Shown piece after piece: positions 7,181 to 11,976 of a stretch of 11,976 bases of DNA. Position 1 is the first letter of the stretch. Every line of letters starts with the position of its first letter. This DNA is from DATMFV01 sp964651005 (lineage in GTDB: Bacteria; Verrucomicrobiota; Verrucomicrobiia; Chthoniobacterales; Chthoniobacteraceae), in assembly GCA_964651005.1 (NCBI GenBank), contig CAZYVL010000078.1:1-11976 (forward strand). The letters are read 5' to 3'. The translations under genes were made by a program, and so were the position numbers. The notes below the pieces were generated by a model. The model did not search any database. It was not told the origin of the DNA and saw only the letters and a program-made list of their open reading frames with translations.

Positions 7181-8143
7181 ATGACTGCGGGCTGCGGGGT
7201 GCCGATTTTCCGATTTACCCTTGGCAGTACGCCGGACCAACGCATGATAATCGCCGTGAACGGAGAGAGCCGCACCCCATCGTTTCCCACGGTGCCGCCG
7301 GAAGGGCTTTTCGGCCCCGGGTCGATGATCTGGAAGATCAACCGCGAGCGCGTCGTCCTTCTGGGCGGTCCGGCGGCGGCCATCCTCCAGATCGCCCATC
7401 CCAAAATCGCGCGTGGCGTCCTGGAGCACAGCGACTTCCGCCGCGACGCGCTCGGGAGGCTCAAACGGACGCTCGCCGCAGTTTACACCGTCGCGTTCGG
7501 CACGGGCGAAGAGGTCGCCCGGACGGCGCGGGCCATTGCGAAACTGCACCATCGGATTCGCGGCGACGCCCTCGCAAACGGGAGCGGACAGCCGCCATCG
7601 CCTCAACCGCCTGAAGAGCCACAACAGGCGGCGCGGGAGGCGTATTCAGCCTTTGACGCCGACCTCCAGCTCTGGGTGGTCGCCACGCTCGTCATCACGG
7701 CGGTGGAGATCTTCGAGAGCTTCGTGGAACCGCTCACGCCGGAAGAGAAACAGCGTTACCTGGAGGAGATGCGGCGCTGGGGCGAGTTCTTCGGCCTCGA
7801 CCGGAACTTCGGCCCCCAGCGGTGGCCGGAGTTCCAGGCGTACTGGCGGGAGATGCTGGAGGGCGGGATTCTCGGGAGCCACCCGGAGAGCGCCGGGCTG
7901 ACCCGCGCCATCGTCCGGCCCGAAACGCCGTGGTGGCTCTGGCTCGCAACCGCGCCAACCGCATTTCTCTCCACGGAGATCGTCCCCCCTCCGCTGCGCG
8001 AAAAACTCGGCCTGCATTCGCACCGCTGGACCCGCGCAGCCTGGCGGATCACCCGCTGCACGCTCCCGCCCCTCTGCCGCCTGCTCCCCGGCGCGATCCG
8101 TTTCGCCGCGCCGTACCGGAAGGCCGTCGCGCGGCGAAGGTAG
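7181..8143 (+). CDS. DUF2236 / MpaB-like oxygenase family protein
   Basis: The protein has 320 residues. Family features are LFGPGSMIWKINRE (43-56), LLGGPAAAILQIAHP (60-74), an H-x-x-I-x-G motif at 123-128, AYSAFDADLQLW (154-165), then PLTPEEKQRYLEEM (184-197) and a C-terminal PWWLW helix region. The family includes the fungal oxygenase MpaB and is related to latex-clearing proteins, which bind haem b through histidines. Here the usual WVHAT motif reads W165-V-V-A-T169, so one conserved histidine is missing. A Pro/Gln-rich insert lies at about 132-150. The first 40 residues look unlike the family, so the ATG at 7244 is an alternative start; neither has a ribosome binding site, and the ATG at 7327 would cut into the motif. 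It lies 18 bases after the DUF3108 gene and converges on the flavoprotein gene. Substrate is unknown. Confidence 0.8.
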   Translation: MTAGCGVPIFRFTLGSTPDQRMIIAVNGESRTPSFPTVPPEGLFGPGSMIWKINRERVVLLGGPAAAILQIAHPKIARGVLEHSDFRRDALGRLKRTLAAVYTVAFGTGEEVARTARAIAKLHHRIRGDALANGSGQPPSPQPPEEPQQAAREAYSAFDADLQLWVVATLVITAVEIFESFVEPLTPEEKQRYLEEMRRWGEFFGLDRNFGPQRWPEFQAYWREMLEGGILGSHPESAGLTRAIVRPETPWWLWLATAPTAFLSTEIVPPPLREKLGLHSHRWTRAAWRITRCTLPPLCRLLPGAIRFAAPYRKAVARRR

Positions 8144-8164
8144 TGTGGAAACGGCAGGGAAACA

Positions 8165-9622
8165 CTAGGGAAGGTGCGGCTCTCTCCGCGTTTCCCCTGC
8201 GGCGGGGGATTCCAGCAAACGGGCCACAACCTCGGCGGCGGTATACGAGTCGGAGCCTGGTTTGAGGAAATCCGCGATCAGGGAAATATCTTCTCCGGCT
8301 GTCACCAGGGCGAGTTCCTCTTCTCCGTTGGCCTGGATTTGCCCCAGGCCGACCGTGGCCGTCAGACCGTTACAAACACACTTGCGGCCCACCGTCTCTT
8401 CAAGAGTGCCTCCCTTGCGAAGATAGTCTTCGATTGGCTCCCCGGGGCAGCGATAGCCAATGGTTCCGTCGGGCCGCCTGTAAGCGCGGCGCAAATACCC
8501 GAGATCACAGATCCGCGTCCTTTCCCGATAGAGACTCTCTTCGGAAAGAGTTCCTTCGATTTGGGCAACCTTCAAAGGAAAGCTCGTCGGAGAGGCCAGG
8601 GGATCGGTAAAAACGCGAGCCTGATGCGTGCGGCTAAGGTGGATGGCCTTCTCTTTGAGGCTGGGGGCAATCCCCGATTCCTTGCTGAACGCGAAGGGCG
8701 TCCCGACCTGGATTCCTGCCGCCCCGAGCCGAAGCGCCTTTTCGAGCATTCCTGGCCGTCCGTAAGACCCCGCCATCCAGAATGGCAGTCCGCAAGCCCG
8801 GATTTTTTCGAGATCGGGAATATCGCGGGAGCCGTAAACAGGTTCGCCTTCCGAAGTCAGTTGCAGAGTTCCGCGTGGCGGAGCGTTGTGCCCCCCGGCC
8901 GAGGAGCCTTCAATGACAAAGCCATGCACCGCCCCGCTCGATTTCCGGGCGAGCGTCGTGGCGAGAGTTGCCGAACTGACAATGGCGATGAACCCGGGCC
9001 GCTTGAGTTGAGGGGGCGCGCCCTGGAAGAACTCTGCCGGGTCGAAGGAGGAGGTGAATTCCTCATCGGGAAGGGCCCCCTCGACATCAATTTTTAATTC
9101 CGCCGCTTCGCCCTTCGCCAACCGGTCGAGTGCTCCCGGGATTGCTTTCGGAATCCCCGCGCCCATCAAGACGAAATCGACCCCCGCCAGCATCGCCCCG
9201 TACAACGATGCCAGGGTCGGGAACTGAATTTTCTCCAACAGATTAAGCCCCACCACGCCCCCATGCCCCCTCTTCGCCAGAAACATCTCGACGAAGTTCG
9301 CAACCACCGTGAGGTTGAGAAGGTTTTTGGAAAAACGAAGACCGGGCAACCCGTTGAGCTTGAAGGGGGCGTCTTTCGGTTTGCCTCCGGGAATGAAATA
9401 GCGGTTGAGAACTTGCGTGGCGATGTCTCGAATGGGAAAGCTCTTGAGTGCCCGGCGGAGATGCCCGTCCATGTCCCCAAGCTGAAGGCGACGGGATAAT
9501 ACCGTGGAAAGAGCGGTCCCGGCAACCACTCCCAGTTGTCCGGTCATGGAGACGGCCCGGGCCAGGGACCAGCCCGAAACAGCGACTCCCATGCCACCCT
9601 GAATAATCGTGAAATTGGACAT
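8165..9622 (-). CDS. Nitronate monooxygenase / PfaD / FabX-type flavoprotein
   Basis: The protein has 485 residues, longer than single-domain nitronate monooxygenases (about 320-350). Its N-terminus IIQGGMGVAVSGW and GVVAGTAL are the FMN-barrel opening of this family. The barrel continues through VLMGAGIP (151-158), the active-site-like SAGGHNAPPRG (241-251, H245), FWMAGSYGRP (281-290) and AAGIQVGTPFAF (301-312). The C-terminal extension carries four cysteines: C372, C392, C415 and C417 (the last two in KCVCNGL). Related long members include PfaD of polyunsaturated fatty acid synthases and FabX of Helicobacter pylori, an FMN/Fe-S enzyme that introduces double bonds into acyl-ACP. Fatty-acid or polyketide oxidoreduction is therefore as plausible as nitronate oxidation. 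The ATG at 9622 begins just before the conserved strand, and an in-frame stop lies upstream. No ribosome binding site is visible; the leader is structured. Confidence 0.85.
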   Translation of the reverse strand: MSNFTIIQGGMGVAVSGWSLARAVSMTGQLGVVAGTALSTVLSRRLQLGDMDGHLRRALKSFPIRDIATQVLNRYFIPGGKPKDAPFKLNGLPGLRFSKNLLNLTVVANFVEMFLAKRGHGGVVGLNLLEKIQFPTLASLYGAMLAGVDFVLMGAGIPKAIPGALDRLAKGEAAELKIDVEGALPDEEFTSSFDPAEFFQGAPPQLKRPGFIAIVSSATLATTLARKSSGAVHGFVIEGSSAGGHNAPPRGTLQLTSEGEPVYGSRDIPDLEKIRACGLPFWMAGSYGRPGMLEKALRLGAAGIQVGTPFAFSKESGIAPSLKEKAIHLSRTHQARVFTDPLASPTSFPLKVAQIEGTLSEESLYRERTRICDLGYLRRAYRRPDGTIGYRCPGEPIEDYLRKGGTLEETVGRKCVCNGLTATVGLGQIQANGEEELALVTAGEDISLIADFLKPGSDSYTAAEVVARLLESPAAGETRREPHLP

Positions 9623-9635
9623 AATTGATTTCGTT

Positions 9636-9656
9636 CGGCAGAAGCCGGATCTGCCG
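9636..9656 (-). promoter_or_regulatory. Hairpin just upstream of the flavoprotein start
   Basis: CGGCAGA and TCTGCCG form a perfect seven-base-pair stem around a seven-base loop. On the minus strand it ends 13 bases before the ATG at 9622, so in the mRNA it would sit at or next to the ribosome binding region. It may control translation; this is inference from sequence symmetry only. Confidence 0.4.
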
Positions 9657-9665
9657 ATGCTTGAT

Positions 9666-9678
9666 CCGCGTTACGCGG
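9666..9678 (-). other. Short palindromic hairpin in leader
   Basis: CCGCG-TTA-CGCGG is a five-base-pair GC stem with a three-base loop in the presumed 5' leader of the flavoprotein gene, ten bases from the next hairpin. It could be part of a folded leader or a small protein-binding palindrome. It is short enough that chance remains possible. Confidence 0.3.
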
Positions 9679-9719
9679 TTCCCTTGCCCTTCCCGTCATG
9701 TTTGCGAGTGGGCGGCAAC

Positions 9720-9725
9720 GATATA
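9720..9725 (-). promoter_or_regulatory. Candidate -10 element for the flavoprotein gene
   Basis: On the minus strand this reads TATATC, four of six matches to TATAAT. It predicts a start point near 9713 and a leader of about 90 bases. The -35 position (about 9743-9748, GAAAGG on the minus strand) has no TTGACA likeness, as expected if an activator is needed. The FNR-type box at 9749-9762 is centred about 42 bases upstream of the predicted start. Confidence 0.45.
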
Positions 9726-9729
9726 CACC

Positions 9730-9748
9730 GAAAGGGGGATTCCCTTTC
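9730..9748. other. Seven-base-pair hairpin between FNR box and -10
   Basis: GAAAGGG and CCCTTTC form a perfect stem around a five-base loop, directly abutting the FNR-type box. It lies downstream of the Rsm22-like gene and could help end its transcript, but there is no T-run after it on the minus strand, so a classical terminator is not supported. Confidence 0.3.
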
Positions 9749-9762
9749 TTGATGCAGATCAA
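9749..9762 (-). promoter_or_regulatory. Perfect FNR/CRP-family binding site
   Basis: TTGAT-N4-ATCAA matches the FNR (also Anr/Fnr-like) consensus at all ten fixed positions, in a GC-rich window where eight fixed A/T bases are unlikely by chance. It is in the only sizeable non-coding stretch. On the minus strand it is centred about 42 bases before a start point predicted from the -10-like element at 9720-9725, the position of class II activated promoters. An FNR-type regulator, active when oxygen is scarce, may therefore activate the flavoprotein gene. Other CRP-superfamily members with the same half-site cannot be excluded. Confidence 0.6.
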
Positions 9763-9772
9763 TTCTTTCAGG

Positions 9773-9795
9773 TTTGGTAACGCTTTGGGTAACGC
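9773..9795. repeat. Two adjacent 11-12 bp direct repeats
   Basis: TTTGGTAACGC (9773-9783) is followed at once by TTTGGGTAACGC (9784-9795), an 11-bp period close to one DNA turn. They lie upstream of the FNR-type box, so they could be a further regulator site, or a simple local duplication. A related GCGTTACG occurs at 9668-9675. Confidence 0.45.
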
Positions 9796-9810
9796 AGCCC
9801 CGCGCGTTCG

Positions 9811-10830
9811 CTAAAAAATCCGCCTGCCGCCCCGGATTTTCTCCCCCTCGCGCTCCCATTCATAGAGCGAGCCGGGGTCTTTTTTCATCGCCTTGAGCAG
9901 CTCCGGTGCGTCGCGCTTTTGCAGCGTCAGCTCCTCGACGGCTCCTTCTCCTTCGCTTTCCTGGCAGGAGAGGATTTTCGCCATCCCCTTGTAGTGGCGC
10001 GGGACGCCGAGCAGACGCGAAGCCGCTCCGTAAACGACGGGGCGGCGGTCGAGCACCAGGAAGCTGAACGGGAGGGTACCGAGGTCGATCTCCAACCGCT
10101 TCGCAAACTGTCCCCAGCCGGAATCCTGAAACACCGCGCGCGGGATGCGGGCGAAGTGATGGCACCAGTGACGCGCGTTACCGGGAGCGGAGAGTCCGCA
10201 CGCGGCGGCATGAGGGCAGGGGGCGACGGGACGCAGATGCGGCAGCAGCCGCGCGCGCACTTCGAGCAGCCGACGGCTCACGACGGCGCTCCCCGGCTCC
10301 ACCCAAAGAACCGCCTGCGCGCGCGAGGCGAGATCGAGAAGCTTTTCCAGCGCGGGGGAGCCGGGCGGCAGCTCGTTGAGCACATGGCTGACTAGCAGAA
10401 GCTCCGGAGCCGCGTTTCCGGCCTCGGCCCGTTCCACTGGCAGCCCGGGGAACGCCGCGCGCGCCCGTTGCAGCGCGAACTCCTCCGCAGCCCGGGAGCG
10501 GTCGCAAACCCGCAGCCGTGTGCATAGAGTACGCCACTCGGCGACCACCCGCCGCCCCGCCACGCCGGTGCCGCAGCCCCAGTCGAGGAACGTCCCCTCC
10601 GGCGGCGTCCATCCCCGTTCACGAAGTTCCGCAAGCACGGTGTCCCACTTCCAGCCGATCCGCTCGGCAAACGTGAAGTCGTAGCTGGCGAGTTCGCGCC
10701 CGCTCTCCCAATAGTCCGGGCCGCCGGGGGCGGAGTCGAAGCGCAGGAAACGCTCGCGCAACCGCCGAAGCGCGGCCCAGTCAACGTCCTCCCAGGAGAA
10801 GTTCTTCAAGGCGGTGATGCCGGATTCCAT
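9811..10830 (-). CDS. Rsm22/METTL17-like methyltransferase with Fe-S-type cysteines
   Basis: The protein has 339 residues. The N-terminal half contains ASYDFTFAERIGWKWDTVL (48-66), a segment typical of the Rsm22 family, then the S-adenosylmethionine loop LDWGCGTGVAGR (82-93) and a SHVLNELPP stretch (148-156). The second half has C205-P-H, C211, W-C223-H-H and C289, giving C-x5-C-x11-C-x65-C. This resembles the four-cysteine [4Fe-4S] site described for mitochondrial Rsm22/METTL17, which assists small ribosomal subunit assembly. Bacterial members are predicted rRNA-associated methyltransferases of uncertain substrate. The ATG at 10830 has GAAGG at 10837-10841 on the minus strand, six bases away, and lies within the last 50 bases of the upstream methyltransferase gene, so translation is probably coupled. 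The TAG stop is at 9811-9813. Confidence 0.85.
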   Translation of the reverse strand: MESGITALKNFSWEDVDWAALRRLRERFLRFDSAPGGPDYWESGRELASYDFTFAERIGWKWDTVLAELRERGWTPPEGTFLDWGCGTGVAGRRVVAEWRTLCTRLRVCDRSRAAEEFALQRARAAFPGLPVERAEAGNAAPELLLVSHVLNELPPGSPALEKLLDLASRAQAVLWVEPGSAVVSRRLLEVRARLLPHLRPVAPCPHAAACGLSAPGNARHWCHHFARIPRAVFQDSGWGQFAKRLEIDLGTLPFSFLVLDRRPVVYGAASRLLGVPRHYKGMAKILSCQESEGEGAVEELTLQKRDAPELLKAMKKDPGSLYEWEREGEKIRGGRRIF

Positions 10831-10836
10831 AAAATG

Positions 10837-10841
10837 CCTTC
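10837..10841 (-). promoter_or_regulatory. Shine-Dalgarno site of the Rsm22-like gene
   Basis: On the minus strand GAAGG lies six bases before the ATG at 10830, inside the coding end of the upstream methyltransferase gene. It supports this start over a TTG at 10809 and explains the 50-base overlap. Confidence 0.55.
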
Positions 10842-11160
10842 AGCGCCGCGATGCGCCCGTCAAGAGCTTCCCTGGCCGCCGGGCCGGGATCGGGGCGGCG
10901 CGTGGCGATGAGCATGAGGTTCTTCGCCGTGTGCTCGGCGGCGACAAATTCGGTGATCCGCACGCGATAGCCCGCCCGCTCCAGCAGCAGCGCGCGGAGC
11001 GCGTCGGTAGCCATCTCGGCGTGGCGCTCGGCGAAGAGGCCGTGCCGCAGCACATCGCGCAGCGGCGCGGAGTCCGCCGCCGCTGTTGCCGCGCTTGCCG
11101 CCGTGTCGATCTGCGGGCGCGCCTCCTTGTGGCAGCACGGCGCGGCGAGGAGAATCGCCG

Positions 11161-11166
11161 CCCCCC
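11161..11166 (-). other. Six-base homopolymer at the frameshift point
   Basis: The run CCCCCC (GGGGGG on the coding strand) lies exactly where the two methyltransferase frames must join. Removing one base gives a continuous reading Gly-Ile-Gly-Ala-Gly-Ala-Ala-Ile-Leu-Leu into the PCCHKE motif. Confidence 0.8.
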
Positions 11167-11976
11167 GCGCCGATCCCCGCCGCGAGCGCCTCGTCGGTGG
11201 CGGTATCGCAGGCGTGCAGCGCGATCAGGATGTCGAGCGCGGGGAGGGGAAATGCACCGATCTCGCTGGCGGCGAAGCGCAGCCCCTCCATCCCGCACTC
11301 CCGCGCCACCCGGTTGCAAAGCGCGACCAGCTCCGGCCGCCGCTCCACGCCCGTAGCCACAACCTCCCGCCCCGCCTTCCTGCGGAGATAATCGAACGCC
11401 GCAAAGGTCAGATACCCTTTCCCCGCCCCCATGTCGCAGAGGGTGAGCGGGGTGGCGGGTATTGGCCCTGATTGCGCGGGAGACGCGGGAGGCGTATCCA
11501 GCCCGCTCTCCCGAAATGCGGAATCGAGGAGATCGACGAAGCGTTCGATCTGCCGGAGCTTGTCGCGCATCCCCGTGCGCGGGACTCCACGGGCGTCGGT
11601 AACGCCCAGGGCGTGGAGAAACGGCGCGGCGGGATCGCTCTTGTACGCCTTGGCGCGGTCGTGCCCCAGCGACGCGGGCGGGCGCGCCGCCTGGAGCGAG
11701 CGCAGGCGCGGTTTTCCGGCCAGGTCGAGGTGCAGCTCCTCCGTCTCGGTAAAAAGCACGGCGTGCAGAAAGTCGCTCCCGAGCCGCGCCTCCACGAGTG
11801 CCAGCGCGGCGGCATCGGAGAGATTCGCGGTTTCATCCCGCGTGGCAAACCGGCTGACGACGGCGCAGCGCCGCTGCCCGCGAATCAACACCGGGCGCGC
11901 CATCAGCTTGCGCAGGGGGCTGGCAGGGTCGGCGGGGTGGCCCAGCGTGAGCTTCACCCAGGAACCGTCGCCGAAG

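Larger units (their letters stand above)
10781..11976 (-). pseudogene. Class I methyltransferase gene, frameshifted, 5' end at window edge
   Basis: Two frames together make one methyltransferase. The first runs from the right edge to about 11166 and carries RPVLIRGQRR, a FLHALG segment, the S-adenosylmethionine loop LCDMGAGKGYLTFAAFDYL, GVERRPELVALCNR and LIALHACDTATDEAL. The second continues from about 11163 to the stop at 10781 with AAILLAAPCCHKEARPQ, then RHGLFAERHAEMATDALRAL and FVAAEHTAKNLMLIAT. The PCCHKE and HTAKN motifs complete the fold of a family related to METTL25/Methyltransf_32-type enzymes. They are joined by a one-base shift at the C-run 11161-11166. A GTG at 11957 could be a start, but the frame stays open to the edge and reads F-G-D-G-S-W before it, so the start is probably outside. 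Substrate is unknown; an RNA substrate is plausible. The shift may be a sequencing error. Confidence 0.8.

Noticed and set aside
5399..7624. Open frame of 741 codons on the minus strand opposite batE, the DUF3108 gene and the DUF2236 gene
   Set aside because: Its translation is Arg/Pro/Gly-rich without any recognisable domain, spans three well-supported genes, and is the expected mirror of GC-rich codon use.
8141..8167. Inverted repeat TAGTGT/ACACTA between the convergent DUF2236 and flavoprotein genes as a two-way terminator
   Set aside because: Only six base pairs with a 15-base loop and no T-run on either strand; both stop codons fall in the arms, so the symmetry may come from the two TAG stops.
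8174..9097. Plus-strand frame of 307 codons within the flavoprotein gene
   Set aside because: It is antisense to a strongly conserved FMN-barrel protein and shows no family features.
9544..9762. Small minus-strand frame of 72 codons covering the gap before the flavoprotein gene
   Set aside because: It covers the FNR-type box region and runs into the flavoprotein gene in another frame, with no ribosome site and no recognisable features.
10840..11319. Other frames in the methyltransferase region that look open for over 100 codons
   Set aside because: They are Arg-rich shadow frames; the two frames carrying the family motifs explain the region.
1..11976. Search for tRNA, rRNA, CRISPR, insertion sequence or phage signals
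   Set aside because: No repeat-spacer pattern, transposase-like protein, terminal inverted repeats or tRNA-like cloverleaf was recognised in the gaps or genes.

Overview
The window is very GC-rich (about two thirds G+C by eye), densely coded, and chromosomal in character, with no tRNA, rRNA, CRISPR or insertion sequence visible. Gene content suggests a Gram-negative heterotroph. The closest fit I can offer is the Verrucomicrobiota or another PVC-group phylum, because a DUF4381 protein, two VWA proteins, a fused BatC, BatD and BatE occur together, followed by DUF3108 and DUF2236 genes, with Ser-Pro/Thr-Pro linkers in several exported proteins. That placement is inference and could not be tested here.

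Left part, plus strand, 1-6199: the 3' part of a Bat (Bacteroides aerotolerance-type) operon. It reads DUF4381 protein (5' end outside the window), batA, a batB-batC fusion, batD and batE. Junctions are overlapping or nearly so (ATGA at 356, TAATG at 3486). The products form a presumed inner-membrane and periplasmic assembly: two VWA domains with intact MIDAS motifs, TPR domains, a BatD beta-rich ectodomain and an SH3-like domain. The MoxR ATPase and DUF58 genes that normally start such operons would lie to the left.

Middle, plus strand, 6248-8143: an exported DUF3108 protein and a DUF2236 (MpaB/latex-oxygenase-like) protein follow in the same direction with short gaps and may be read through from the bat genes.

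Right part, minus strand, 11976-8165: a methyltransferase gene broken by a one-base shift in a six-C run at 11161-11166, an Rsm22/METTL17-like methyltransferase with the four cysteines of an Fe-S site, and a nitronate monooxygenase/PfaD/FabX-type flavoprotein. The 188-bp gap before the flavoprotein gene is the only substantial non-coding stretch. It holds a perfect FNR-type box (TTGAT-N4-ATCAA, 9749-9762) about 42 bp upstream of a start point predicted from a -10-like element, two near-identical 11-12 bp direct repeats and three short hairpins. This is the best candidate regulatory signal in the window.

No wholly new multi-gene system is evident. The main points of interest are the oxygen-responsive-looking promoter before a flavoenzyme with four C-terminal cysteines, the BatB-BatC fusion that keeps an internal signal-like segment, the His-to-Val change in the DUF2236 protein, and the homopolymer frameshift.
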